Assembly: GCA_050250665.1 (NCBI GenBank)
Contig: JBFWOF010000047.1
Span: 1-52,610 of the forward strand
DNA length: 52,610 bases
Direction of reading: 5' to 3'
DNA from: JADKFD01 sp050250665
GTDB taxonomy: Bacteria > Pseudomonadota > Gammaproteobacteria > Xanthomonadales > SZUA-5
Part shown: positions 24,179 to 32,554 of the stretch, piece by piece
How positions within the stretch are numbered: position 1 is the stretch's first letter
How the letters are laid out: every line of letters starts with the position of its first letter
Translations under genes and position numbers: made by a program
The notes under the pieces: model-generated
Told to the model about the DNA's origin: nothing
The model's input: the letters and a program-made list of their open reading frames with translations, nothing else
Database searches by the model: none

Positions 24179-25176
24179 CCAATCAAATCAAGCAGCTGGC
24201 GCTGGCATGGGTGGCGATTCTGACGCTGAATGCCGGTGCTGAAGCAGCCAGCCTGAAGATTGCCACGCTGGCACCGGAGGGCAGCTCCTGGATGCGCGAA
24301 ATGCGCGCTGCGGGCGATGCCGTCAAGACCGCCACCGACGGCCGGGTGGAGCTGAAGTTCTTTCCCGGCGGGGTCATGGGCAACGGTGAGACCGTGCTGC
24401 GCAAGATCAAGCTGGGCCAGCTCAATGGCGGTGCCTTTGCGGCCAGCGAGCTGACCTCCGTGAATCCGGATGTGGCCGTCTACGGACTGCCCTTCCAGTT
24501 CTCGGATCTGGATCAGGTCCGTAGTGTGCGGGCCAAGCTCGATCCCCAGATCAAGGCCGGCTTCGAGAACAACGGCATGGTGGCCGCCGGCATCACCGGT
24601 GGTGGCTTCATCTATCTGATGAGCACCCAGCCGATCGCGACCCAGGCGCAGATGCGCAATACCAAGGTCTGGGTGCCCGAGGGCGACGCCATTGGCCGTA
24701 TTGCCTTCGAGGAAGCCGGCATCACGCCCGTGCAGCTGGCGCTGGGCGATGTCTACACCAGCCTGCAGACGGGATTGATCGAGACCGTGGGTAACACCAC
24801 GACCGGCGCGATTGCCTTTCAGTGGGCCACCAAACTCAAGGTCATGGTGGATCTGCCGGTCTCCTACACCGTCGGCATCCTGGCGCTGGACAAGAAGGCG
24901 CTGGATCGGCTGACGCCGGCAGATCGTTCGGCGGTGCTGGACAGCATCGGCCAGGCCTTCGCGCGCCTGGAAGTCAGCAATGCCGCCGATGACGTGGCCA
25001 CGCGCGAGACGCTGCGCAAGGAAGGCATCCAGATCATCACGCCGGATCCGGTTGAGGCCGAAGCCTGGCGGGCCGTGGGTCAGCGCACCCTGGAACGCAT
25101 GCGCAAGGACGGTCTGCTGTCTCCGGCCATACTGGATGCGCTGGCCCAGGCCAAAGCGGCGGCCGGCAGTCACTGA
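24175..25176 (+). CDS. dctP: TRAP transporter solute-binding protein (DctP family)
   Basis: 333 residues with a signal peptide (about 1-24, LALAWVAILTLNAGAEA), so periplasmic. DctP features include LKIATLAPEGSSW, VELKFFPGGVMGNGE, LNGGAFAASEL and the late PADRSAVLDSIG. In most DctP proteins a conserved arginine in the KIRVP-like segment binds a ligand carboxylate. Here the equivalent reads KVWVPEG, with tryptophan in that place (about residue 166). Together with the TatT partner this suggests a hydrophobic or non-carboxylate ligand, which is inference. The next gene starts on the last base of its stop (TGATG). Confidence 0.9.
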   Translation: MTNQIKQLALAWVAILTLNAGAEAASLKIATLAPEGSSWMREMRAAGDAVKTATDGRVELKFFPGGVMGNGETVLRKIKLGQLNGGAFAASELTSVNPDVAVYGLPFQFSDLDQVRSVRAKLDPQIKAGFENNGMVAAGITGGGFIYLMSTQPIATQAQMRNTKVWVPEGDAIGRIAFEEAGITPVQLALGDVYTSLQTGLIETVGNTTTGAIAFQWATKLKVMVDLPVSYTVGILALDKKALDRLTPADRSAVLDSIGQAFARLEVSNAADDVATRETLRKEGIQIITPDPVEAEAWRAVGQRTLERMRKDGLLSPAILDALAQAKAAAGSH

Positions 25177-25664
25177 TGCGGGCGCTGGGCATCCTGGCGC
25201 GTTGGATCGCGCGCATCGAAGATGCCCTGCTGGCCAGCCTGGGGCTGGCGCTGCTGACCGCGGCTGCCGCCCAGCTGCTGTTCCGGCTGATCGGTACCGG
25301 TCCTGTGTGGCTGGACCCGGCCATGCGCCTGGCGACCCTGTGGCTGGCCCTGATCGGCGCGCTGGTGGCCACACGCGAATCGCGCCAGCTGCGCATCGAC
25401 GTCTTTGCCGAACGGCTGCGCGGTGTGCTGGGCTGGGCCGCCCGTGGAGTGGTGGCGGTGTTCACGGCACTGATCTGCGCGACCTTGGCGGTAGCCAGCT
25501 GGACGCTGGTCGAATTGGAGCTCGATAGCGGCACCGAATTCTTCACCGGCATTCCCACCTGGTGGACTCTGGCGATACTGCCGCCGGTGTTCGCGATGAT
25601 GGCGGTGCACGCGCTGGGTGAGCTCATCCCTGACCGAGGGCGACATTCCGGGGGCGATTCGTGA
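25176..25664 (+). CDS. dctQ: TRAP transporter small permease (DctQ family)
   Basis: 162 residues, four transmembrane helices (about 15-40, 50-66, 90-118 and 127-150), the usual DctQ size and topology. A central charged loop ATRESRQLRIDVF is characteristic (DctQ proteins often carry R/H-I-D-V-F after the second helix). It forms the membrane complex with DctM and uses a sodium gradient in known systems. It overlaps both neighbours by one and four bases. Confidence 0.88.
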   Translation: MRALGILARWIARIEDALLASLGLALLTAAAAQLLFRLIGTGPVWLDPAMRLATLWLALIGALVATRESRQLRIDVFAERLRGVLGWAARGVVAVFTALICATLAVASWTLVELELDSGTEFFTGIPTWWTLAILPPVFAMMAVHALGELIPDRGRHSGGDS

Positions 25665-26947
25665 TCTGGCTGCTTGCGCTCGGCCTGTTGCTGCTGGCTT
25701 TTCTCGGCGCGCCCTTTTTTGCGCTGATTGCCGCGATCGCGCTGCTGGGTTTTCACGCCCAGGGTTACGATCTGGCCGTCGTCGCCGTGGAGATCAACCG
25801 CCTCGGCGAAATGCCGGTGCTGGTCGCCATTCCGCTGTTCACGCTGGCCGGTTATCTGCTCAGCGAAAGCGCTGCGCCCAAGCGGCTGGTGCGCTTGACC
25901 CAGGCGCTGGTGGGCTGGTTGCCCGGCGGTCTGGCGATCGTGGCGCTGGTGGCGAGTGCGCTGTTCACGGCGCTGACGGGGGCCTCCGGTGTGACCATCG
26001 TGGCGCTGGGGGCGGTCCTGTTTCCGGCACTGATCCAGGGGCGCTACAGCGAGCGGTTCGGACTGGGGCTGGTCACGGCATCCGGCAGCCTGGGCCTGCT
26101 GTTCGCGCCCTCGCTGCCGCTGATCATCTATGGCGTGGTGGCGCAGCAACTGAACACCACGCCACCGGTGTCGGTGGAAGACTTGTTCCTGGCCGGGATC
26201 ATTCCTGGCGTGCTGATGCTGGTGGTGCTGTCGGTCTACGCGATCACCCAGGCGCCGTCGATTCCGCGATCGGAGCGGCGCTTCGACGCCCGCGACGCCT
26301 GGGCTGCCGTGCTCGATGCCAAGTGGGAGCTGCCGCTGCCAGTGCTGGTGCTGGGTGGCATCTACACCGGCAAGATTGCGCCCTCGGAGGCTGCGGCGCT
26401 GACGGCCGTCTATGTGTTCATCGTGACCGTCATCATCCGCCGCGAGATTTCACCGCGGAAGCTGCCGATCATCGTCAAGGAAGCGATGATGCTGGTCGGC
26501 GGCATCCTGCTGATTCTGGGCACCGCCTTCGCGCTGACCAATTATCTGATCGATGCCGAGATCCCGACGCAGCTGTTCGACTGGGTGCAGACCCATGTCA
26601 GCCAGAAGTGGCTGTTCCTGCTGGTGCTGAATCTGTTCCTGCTGTTCTTCGGCATGCTGCTGGAAGGCTATCCGGCGATTGTGGTGCTGACTCCGCTGGT
26701 ATTGCCCATCGCCAGTGGCTACGGCATGGATCCGGTCCATTTCGGCATCCTGTTCCTGGCCAATCTGCAGATCGGCCTGTTCCTGGCGCCGCTGGGCATG
26801 AACCTGTTCATTTCCGCCTACCGCTTCCAGCGCCCGGTCACCGAGGTCATCCGAGCCAGTTGGCCCTTCTTCCTGCTGCTGTGGGCCTGCGCGTTGGCGA
26901 TCACCTACATCCCCTGGCTGTCGCTGGTGCTCATCGGCCGAGGTTGA
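25661..26947 (+). CDS. dctM: TRAP transporter large permease (DctM family)
   Basis: 428 residues and about twelve membrane segments, typical of DctM. Recognisable stretches are MPVLVAIPLFTLAGYLLSES, TGASGVTIVALGAVLFPAL, ASGSLGLLFAPSLPLIIYG and the C-terminal FGILFLANLQIGLFLAPLGM. It starts with GTG at 25661 overlapping the dctQ stop. This completes an operon of T, P, Q and M components. The substrate is not indicated by neighbouring catabolic genes. fadD converges on it across a 230-bp repeat-containing spacer. Confidence 0.92.
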   Translation: MIWLLALGLLLLAFLGAPFFALIAAIALLGFHAQGYDLAVVAVEINRLGEMPVLVAIPLFTLAGYLLSESAAPKRLVRLTQALVGWLPGGLAIVALVASALFTALTGASGVTIVALGAVLFPALIQGRYSERFGLGLVTASGSLGLLFAPSLPLIIYGVVAQQLNTTPPVSVEDLFLAGIIPGVLMLVVLSVYAITQAPSIPRSERRFDARDAWAAVLDAKWELPLPVLVLGGIYTGKIAPSEAAALTAVYVFIVTVIIRREISPRKLPIIVKEAMMLVGGILLILGTAFALTNYLIDAEIPTQLFDWVQTHVSQKWLFLLVLNLFLLFFGMLLEGYPAIVVLTPLVLPIASGYGMDPVHFGILFLANLQIGLFLAPLGMNLFISAYRFQRPVTEVIRASWPFFLLLWACALAITYIPWLSLVLIGRG

Positions 26948-27003
26948 GTGCGGGCCCGTGCTTCAGGTGGCTTGAATCGACGCGGAACCACAGCTCAGAG
27001 TCA

Positions 27004-27128
27004 GGTTGAGACCGGATACTCAACCCGGAGAACGCAGAGAGACGCGGAGAACGCAGATAAGAGCGAATCCAGAATGGCTCCTGATTCTCTCTGCGTTCTT
27101 TCTGCTTTTCCTTCGCGTTCTCTGCGTC
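27004..27128. repeat. Hairpin plus 9-bp-phased inverted repeat
   Basis: A 7-bp stem hairpin GGTTGAG-ACCGGATA-CTCAACC (27004-27025) is followed by a left arm (27027-27062, units such as GGAGAACGC) and an inverted right arm (about 27083-27128, TCTCTGCGTTCTTTCTGC then CGCGTTCTCTGCGTCC). It lies between the convergent dctM and fadD genes and could act as a bidirectional transcript end. Confidence 0.65.
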
Positions 27129-27179
27129 CAGCTTCTTGCATCAACCCGCGTCAGTTTCCGATTTTCGCCGCGGGTGGCC

Positions 27180-28883
27180 TCAGATCTTCGGCAACTTGTG
27201 CGCCATGGTCACCGGATCGCGCAACTCGCGACGCAGGATCTTGCCGACATTGGTCTTCGGTAGTTCGGTGCGGAACTCGATGAACTTGGGCTGCTTGTAG
27301 CCAGTGAGCTGTGCGCGGCAGTGGGCCTTGACGTCCTCGGCGGTGAGGTTCGGGTCCTTCTTGACGATGACCAGTTTGACCGCCTCGCCTGATTTCTCGT
27401 CGGGCACACTCACGGCTGCTACCTCGAGCACGCCGGGATGAGTGGCCACCACGTCCTCGATCTCGTTCGGATAGACGTTGAAACCGGACACCAGAATCAT
27501 GTCCTTCTTGCGATCGACGATGTAGAAGAAACCGCGTTCGTCCATGCGCCCGATGTCACCGGTGCGCAGCCAGCCGTCGCTGGTGATGGTCTTGGCGGTT
27601 TCTTCCGGACGCTGCCAGTAGCCAGCCATCACCTGCGGTCCGCGGATGCAGATTTCGCCGACTTCGCCCTGCGGCAGCAGATTGCCGTCGTCGTCCTGGA
27701 TCGACAGTTCGGTGCTCGGCGCCGGCACGCCGATGGATCCGCTGAACTCCCTGGTGTCGGGCAGATTGACTGTGGCCACCGGCGAACTCTCGGTCATGCC
27801 GTAGCCTTCGAACAGTGCGCAACGCGTCACCTGCTGCCATTTCTCCGCGACCGATCGCTGCACCGCCATACCGCCGCCCATGGACAGCTTGAGCGTGGAG
27901 AAGTCCAGATCGGAAAATCCCGGCGTATTCAGCAGGCCGTTGAACAGGGTGTTGACGCCGGTGATGATGCTGAAGCGGTATTTGCCGATCTCCTTGACGA
28001 ATCCGGGCATGTCGCGTGGGTTGGTGATCAGCACATTGAGGCCGCCGACGTTCATGAACACCAGGCAGTTACAGGTCAGCGCGAAGATGTGATAGAGCGG
28101 CAGGGCGGTGATGATGATCTCCTCGCCCTCCTTCACTCTGGGGCCAAACCAGTGCTTCACCTGGAGCATGTTGGCGATCATGTTGCGATGCGTGAGCATG
28201 GCGCCCTTGGAGACGCCGGTGGTGCCGCCGGTGTACTGCAGGAAGGCCAGATCTTCAGGTGAGATATCGGTGGCTGGCAGCGATTGGCCGGCGCCCAGTT
28301 TCAGTGTTTCGTTGAACTTGACGGCGCCTGGCAGGCTGAAAGGCGGCACGGCCTTGTGTCGATACTTCACCACGAAATTGACGATCAGCGATTTCGGGAA
28401 GCCCAGCATGTCGCCGACGGCGGTGGTGATGACCTGCTTGACCTTGGTTTCGCCGATCACTTCTTCCAGGGTCTTGGCGAAGTTCTCCAGGACGACGATC
28501 GCCGATGCCCCGGCGTCGTTGAGCTGATGCTTGAGCTCGCGCGCGGTGTACATGGGGTTGGTGTTCACGACGGTCAGCCCGGCGCGCAGGATGCCCATCA
28601 GCGCGATCGGATACTGCAGCACGTTGGGCAGCATGATCGCCACCCGATCCCCCTTCTTGAGGCCCAGGGTATTGCGCAGATAGCAGGCGAACTGCAGGCT
28701 CAGCTGGTCAAGTTCCCCGTAGCTCACCACCTTGTCCATGTTGACGAAAGCGGGCCGATGGCGGAATCGGTCGAATGCGAGCTTCATCACGTCGGCAACT
28801 GATCGGTACTCGTTGGTGTCTATCTTCGCCGGAGTGCCCTCGGGATACTGTTGCAGCCATGGTTGTGCCTGTTCGGTACTCAT
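27180..28883 (-). CDS. fadD: Long-chain acyl-CoA synthetase
   Basis: 567 residues, an ANL-superfamily enzyme. The AMP-binding signature is YTGGTTGVSKGAMLTHRN (about 216-233), followed by GYGMTESSP (about 360), GWLRTGDIGRMDERGF and the C-terminal catalytic lysine motif near LPKTNVGKILRREL. It activates long-chain fatty acids to acyl-CoA at the inner membrane, feeding beta-oxidation. Length matches E. coli FadD. GGAGG lies upstream of the ATG at 28883. fadH, fadA and fadN elsewhere in the window belong to the same pathway. Its stop lies 230 bases from the convergent TRAP operon. Confidence 0.93.
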   Translation of the reverse strand: MSTEQAQPWLQQYPEGTPAKIDTNEYRSVADVMKLAFDRFRHRPAFVNMDKVVSYGELDQLSLQFACYLRNTLGLKKGDRVAIMLPNVLQYPIALMGILRAGLTVVNTNPMYTARELKHQLNDAGASAIVVLENFAKTLEEVIGETKVKQVITTAVGDMLGFPKSLIVNFVVKYRHKAVPPFSLPGAVKFNETLKLGAGQSLPATDISPEDLAFLQYTGGTTGVSKGAMLTHRNMIANMLQVKHWFGPRVKEGEEIIITALPLYHIFALTCNCLVFMNVGGLNVLITNPRDMPGFVKEIGKYRFSIITGVNTLFNGLLNTPGFSDLDFSTLKLSMGGGMAVQRSVAEKWQQVTRCALFEGYGMTESSPVATVNLPDTREFSGSIGVPAPSTELSIQDDDGNLLPQGEVGEICIRGPQVMAGYWQRPEETAKTITSDGWLRTGDIGRMDERGFFYIVDRKKDMILVSGFNVYPNEIEDVVATHPGVLEVAAVSVPDEKSGEAVKLVIVKKDPNLTAEDVKAHCRAQLTGYKQPKFIEFRTELPKTNVGKILRRELRDPVTMAHKLPKI

Positions 28884-28974
28884 CGTATCCCCTCCTCGGA
28901 TGACCCATTACAGTGAGCGGGAAGCGTGCTCCGCGCCTATTCCGTCGAAAATAACCGCAATGCAGGGGGAAGTC

Positions 28975-29436
28975 ATGCAAGGACCGTCAATTTTGGGTTT
29001 TTCCCGATACACCCGGCTGCTCACGCTGCTGCTGCTGGTATGGACCTTCAGCGCCTGCAGCAGAAGCCCGACCGAACAGGCCTTGCGCGATCAGCTGGAT
29101 GCCATGCAGGAGGCGGCGGAACAGCGCGAAATGGGCGAGTTCATGGACGGCGTCGCCGACGATTTCGTCGGCAACAGCAGCGAATTCGATCGCGACGGAC
29201 TGCAGCGGCTGCTGCGCATGATCGCGCTGCGGCACCAGTCCATCGGTGTCACCCGCATGGCGTTGGACGTGGAAATGCACGGCGACCGCGCCGTGGTGCG
29301 CATGCAGATCCTGGTCACGGGCGGCTCCGGAGGATTCATCCCCGAACAGGGCCAGCTGTTCGACACCGAAAGCGCCTGGCGCTTCATCGATGGCGAGTGG
29401 CAACTGGGCAGCGCCCAGTGGAAGCCGGTGCGGTAG
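28975..29436 (+). CDS. Small lipoprotein, NTF2-like fold suspected
   Basis: 153 residues. The N-terminal hydrophobic segment ends in WTFSAC, a plausible lipobox (cysteine near residue 25). The mature part begins with a helix (EQALRDQLDAMQEAAEQREM) followed by GEFMDGVADDFVGN and beta strands ending in AWRFIDGEWQLGSAQWKPV. The helix-then-sheet pattern and terminal tryptophans resemble NTF2/SnoaL-type domains, but I would not assign a family firmly. The ATG at 28975 has GGGGGAAG upstream, and the ATG at 28960 is the alternative. It is divergent from fadD and followed by a dense REP cluster. Confidence 0.75.
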   Translation: MQGPSILGFSRYTRLLTLLLLVWTFSACSRSPTEQALRDQLDAMQEAAEQREMGEFMDGVADDFVGNSSEFDRDGLQRLLRMIALRHQSIGVTRMALDVEMHGDRAVVRMQILVTGGSGGFIPEQGQLFDTESAWRFIDGEWQLGSAQWKPVR

Positions 29437-29461
29437 CTGTCAGGAAGCCGGTACTAGCCCT

Positions 29462-29669
29462 GTGGGAGCGGCTTCAGCCGCGACCGGCAGCTGCCCGCCG
29501 CGCCGAACCATCGCGGACAGAGTCCGCTCCCACAGGGCCAGCAGTCCCCTCTGTAGGAGCGACCTCGCGTCGCGACCGTTAGCTGCCCGCCGCGCCGAGC
29601 CATCGCGGACAGAGTCCGCTCCCACAGGGCCAGCAGCGCCCTCTGTAGGAGCGACCTTGCGTCGCGACC
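29462..29669. repeat. Five REP elements with a 92-bp tandem duplication
   Basis: The elements alternate in orientation: forward 29462-29485 (GCGGCTTCAGCCGC core), inverted 29511-29533 (GCGGACTCTGTCCGC core), forward 29553-29577 (GCGAC-CTCGC-GTCGC), inverted 29603-29625 and forward 29645-29669. The second and third plus their flank (29489-29580) are repeated as the fourth and fifth (29581-29672), differing at only a few positions. This is a recent tandem duplication of a REP pair (BIME-like). Confidence 0.85.
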
Positions 29670-29720
29670 GTGAAATCATGCCCCGCATCATCACTTCCGC
29701 CGGCAGCCGTCAACACCGCC

Positions 29721-30353
29721 TCAGCCCCGATCCTCCAGCTCAGCAGCGATCGCGCGCGTGCGCCGCGCGATGGTCCACGCGGTGCCGATCACGATCAGCA
29801 GCAGGCTGGCGGTCAGCGCATGGTGCGAGCCGTTCCAGCTGCCTTCCATGGCCGCCAACACGCAGCCCACGGTCAACAAGGCCATCCGATGGGGTTTGGC
29901 CTGCGGCCCGCGGAAATCCTGCTCCAGGCCCAGACTGCCACCCAGCGCACGCACATAGGCGGTCAGCGCAGCCAGCAGGGCGGCCAGCCAGCCCAGCCAG
30001 GGCAGCCCCAGTCCGTAGCCGGCACCGATCAGCAGCAGGCTGTCGGCTACGCGATCGGGGATTTCATTGTAGAGCGCGCCCGACGGCGTGCCCTTGCCGC
30101 CTTCCACGGCCACCATGCCGTCCAGCAGATTACACAGCAGGCGCAGCTGCGTGCAGATCGCCGCGAAGACCAGTGCGACCGGCCAACCCGGGCGCAACAG
30201 CAACAAGCCGCCGACCAGCGCGAAGCCGATGCTGGCCAGCGAAATCTGGTTCGGCGTGATGCGGGTCTGGGCCAGACGCCGTGCCAGCCAGCGCGCCCAG
30301 GCTGTGCTGCGGCTCTTGAGGGGGCGGCGGGCTTCGATGCCGGGTTCGCTCAT
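29721..30353 (-). CDS. CDP-alcohol phosphatidyltransferase family protein with altered motif
   Basis: 210 residues with several membrane helices and the family's N-terminal TRITPNQISL. The CDP-AP motif is recognisable but substituted. Where the consensus has D, D, G, A, R, G, D, D, this protein has N75, D78, G79, A82, V83, G92, N96 and D100. Three metal- or nucleotide-contacting positions (first D, R, third D) are therefore changed while spacing is kept. The canonical family moves a phosphatidyl group from CDP-diacylglycerol to an alcohol, and this member may use another chemistry or be inactive. The start at 30353 has GGAGG upstream. It diverges from plsC-cdsA, whose products make phosphatidate and CDP-diacylglycerol. 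Confidence 0.85.
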   Translation of the reverse strand: MSEPGIEARRPLKSRSTAWARWLARRLAQTRITPNQISLASIGFALVGGLLLLRPGWPVALVFAAICTQLRLLCNLLDGMVAVEGGKGTPSGALYNEIPDRVADSLLLIGAGYGLGLPWLGWLAALLAALTAYVRALGGSLGLEQDFRGPQAKPHRMALLTVGCVLAAMEGSWNGSHHALTASLLLIVIGTAWTIARRTRAIAAELEDRG

Positions 30354-30425
30354 GGTGGAATGCCTCCAGGGGGACCGACCCAGTCTATCGTCGTCGGGGC
30401 TGATTGAACCGGCAAGCCCGCATTG

Positions 30426-30452
30426 CGGCGGGTCCGGATGGGCCCGCCGTTT
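30426..30452 (+). terminator. Terminator-like hairpin in the plsC leader
   Basis: A 10-bp stem (CGGCGGGTCC with GGGCCCGCCG, one G-U pair) has a GGAT tetraloop and is followed by TTT. It lies 70 bases upstream of plsC, in the direction of plsC transcription, so it would be read only if the plsC promoter is farther left. The U-tract is short. Confidence 0.4.
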
Positions 30453-30521
30453 GTATGGCATGTCCTGTCCGCCGGGCTGATATCGTTCCCTGTCGGCAAG
30501 TTCGCCTGGAAATGTTCGCTC

Positions 30522-31154
30522 ATGCTGGAATCCCTAGCCCGCCTGGGCATGTTGGCTGCCTCACGCCTGCTGACCGGCGTGCGCGGAGTCAGTGCGCGCC
30601 CGCTGCCGCAGCCACCCTGCATCTACTATGGAAACCACGTCAGCCATGGCGATTTCGCGCTCATCTGGGCCGTGTTACCGCCGGAGCTGCGCGCTCGCGC
30701 GCGTCCGGTTGCCGGTGCTGACTACTGGGAGAGCGGTCTGCTCCGTCGCTACATCGGACGAAGGGTCGTGCGGGCCGTGCTGATCGAACGCGAACGCGAG
30801 AAACGGACTGTCGATCCCATCGAGCAGATGGCAGCCGTGATCCGTGGCGGCGAGAGTCTGATCCTGTTTCCCGAAGGCACCCGCAATCAGGGCGACGAGC
30901 CCCTGCTGCCCTTCAAGAGTGGTCTCTACCATGTCGGGAAATCCTGCCCGGGACTGAAGCTGGTGCCGGCATGGATCGACAATCTGCATCGGGTCCTGCC
31001 CAAGGGCGAGCTGCTGCCGATTCCGATGTTGTGCACGGTGCATTTCGGACCGGCATTGACCGTAGGCGAGGGTGAGGACAAGGACAGCTTTCTGGCGCGT
31101 GCCCGGCAGGCGCTGCTGGCGCAGCGGCCGGCGCATGCAGGAGATGAGCCATGA
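30522..31154 (+). CDS. plsC: Lysophospholipid (1-acylglycerol-3-phosphate) acyltransferase
   Basis: 210 residues. The PlsC catalytic motif is NHVSHGDFALIW (NHx4D type, though with S in place of the usual second residue group) and the substrate motif is FPEGTRNQG about 85 residues later, followed by PLLPFKSGLYH. The family acylates lysophosphatidate at sn-2 to give phosphatidate at the inner membrane. I chose the ATG at 30522, preceded by GGAAAT, over an upstream frame opening at 30423 because the latter runs through the hairpin. Its stop overlaps the cdsA start (ATGA). Acyl-acceptor specificity is not determinable, so a non-canonical acyltransferase of a second phospholipid pathway is possible. 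Confidence 0.88.
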   Translation: MLESLARLGMLAASRLLTGVRGVSARPLPQPPCIYYGNHVSHGDFALIWAVLPPELRARARPVAGADYWESGLLRRYIGRRVVRAVLIEREREKRTVDPIEQMAAVIRGGESLILFPEGTRNQGDEPLLPFKSGLYHVGKSCPGLKLVPAWIDNLHRVLPKGELLPIPMLCTVHFGPALTVGEGEDKDSFLARARQALLAQRPAHAGDEP

Positions 31155-32086
31155 GCACCACGCTAAGGCTGTTTCTGGGCATTTTCGCCATTCTGGGTGT
31201 GGCCAGTGTCATTGCCCTGATCCTGCGCCGTGCGATCGCCAAGGGCCGCCCGCACCCGGTCATCGACAATCTGATTGATCGCATCAACGCCTGGTGGGTA
31301 ATGGTGGGCCTGGTGGCGCTGGCCTTTGCCTTCGGCAAGGGTGGCGTGATTGTCCTGTTCGGATTGCTGTCGCTGCTGGCACTGCGCGAATTCGTGACGC
31401 TGACCTACACGCGGCGCAGCGATTACGTCGCGCTGGCGATGGTCTTCTACGTGGCCCTGCCGATGCAATACGCGTTGATCTGGATCGAATGGTATGGCCT
31501 GTATTCGATCTTCATCCCGGTCTACGGCTTTCTGTTCCTGCCGATCATCAGCGCGCTGCGGGCCGACACCACGAAATTCCTCAGTCGGATCGCCGAGGTG
31601 CAGTGGGCGCTGATGCTGGCGGTGTTCTGCCTGTCGCATGTGCCGGCGCTGGTGACTTTGAGCATTCCCGGCTTCGAGGGCCGGGAGATCCTGCTGATCG
31701 CCTTCCTGATCATCGTGGTGCAATCCAGCGATGTGCTGCAGTACATCTGGGGCAAGCTCTTCGGGCGACACAAGGTGGCGCCGGCGCTGTCCCCGTCCAA
31801 GACCTGGGAAGGCCTGATTGGTGGCGTGCTGTCATCGACGGCGATCGGCGCGGGTCTCTGGTGGATCACCCCGTTCACGCCGCTGCAGGCCGCCGGCATC
31901 GCCTTTTCGATCAATCTGATGGGCTTCTTCGGCGGCCTGGTCATGAGCGCCATCAAGCGCGATCTGGGCGTCAAGGACTGGGGCCATCTGATCGCCGGCC
32001 ATGGCGGTGTGCTCGACCGGCTGGACTCGGTGCTGTTCTCGGCCCCGGTCTTCTTCCACATCGTGCGCTACGGCTTTACGCCCTGA
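31151..32086 (+). CDS. cdsA: Phosphatidate cytidylyltransferase
   Basis: 311 residues with about eight membrane helices. The family signature near the C-terminus is KRDLGVKDWGHLIAGHGGVL followed by DRLDS, and the upstream SDVLQYIWGKLFGRH and LSPSKTWEG motifs are also present. CdsA makes CDP-diacylglycerol from phosphatidate and CTP. It is translationally coupled to plsC and divergent from a CDP-alcohol phosphatidyltransferase gene, so the three could supply consecutive steps. As genomes of this type usually have a main cdsA near the bam/lpx region, this may be a second copy, which the window cannot confirm. Confidence 0.92.
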   Translation: MSTTLRLFLGIFAILGVASVIALILRRAIAKGRPHPVIDNLIDRINAWWVMVGLVALAFAFGKGGVIVLFGLLSLLALREFVTLTYTRRSDYVALAMVFYVALPMQYALIWIEWYGLYSIFIPVYGFLFLPIISALRADTTKFLSRIAEVQWALMLAVFCLSHVPALVTLSIPGFEGREILLIAFLIIVVQSSDVLQYIWGKLFGRHKVAPALSPSKTWEGLIGGVLSSTAIGAGLWWITPFTPLQAAGIAFSINLMGFFGGLVMSAIKRDLGVKDWGHLIAGHGGVLDRLDSVLFSAPVFFHIVRYGFTP

Positions 32087-32259
32087 GAACATCGCCAGCG
32101 CTACACTGAAAAGGTGCGGCGGCTGGCCTTCGTCTGAGCGAAGCCAACGAGTGCCTTCAAGTCGGTGGCTTGGCAGACAGTGTGTCCTGGATTTCTCTGC
32201 AACGATGTCCTGATGGCTGGTTCGCGGCATCGACCTGATTGTCAGAGGAGTATCTGCAC

Positions 32260-32505
32260 ATGAAACTGGATGACTACAGGAGCAACCCCGCGGAGCACTT
32301 CCGATCCCCGGATCTGGTGGTGAAGCATCCATCGCTTTCTGCCGACGACAAGAAGGAAATCCTGACGTCGTGGAAGGATGAACTCATGCAACTGCAAGCA
32401 GCGACGGCCGAGAACATGCCGCGACTGGACGAGTCCAATGGACCGACGATCAGTCTTCAACAGGTGGAACTGGCACTGGAGCAACTGGAAGCTGCCACGG
32501 GGTAG
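32260..32505 (+). CDS. Small acidic protein of unknown function
   Basis: 81 residues, soluble and largely helical: KLDDYRSNPAEHF, then SPDLVVKHPSLSADDKKEIL, a WKDELMQLQAATAEN helix and a C-terminal helix LQQVELALEQLE. The middle resembles short proteobacterial proteins with a residue pattern of DD/EKxxIL followed by a tryptophan and a helix, but I cannot name a family. GAGGAG lies nine bases before the ATG at 32260, so translation looks efficient. It is separated from cdsA by 170 bases and followed by a repeat-rich spacer. Confidence 0.7.
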   Translation: MKLDDYRSNPAEHFRSPDLVVKHPSLSADDKKEILTSWKDELMQLQAATAENMPRLDESNGPTISLQQVELALEQLEAATG

Positions 32506-32554
32506 GCATGCGGTGGGTGGCATGCTGGCTGACGTCTTCATGCCGTGGCCTCGT

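Noticed and set aside
30423..30521. N-terminal extension of plsC
   Set aside because: The frame runs through a 10-bp terminator-like hairpin and the ATG at 30522 has a ribosome site and matches the family's start.
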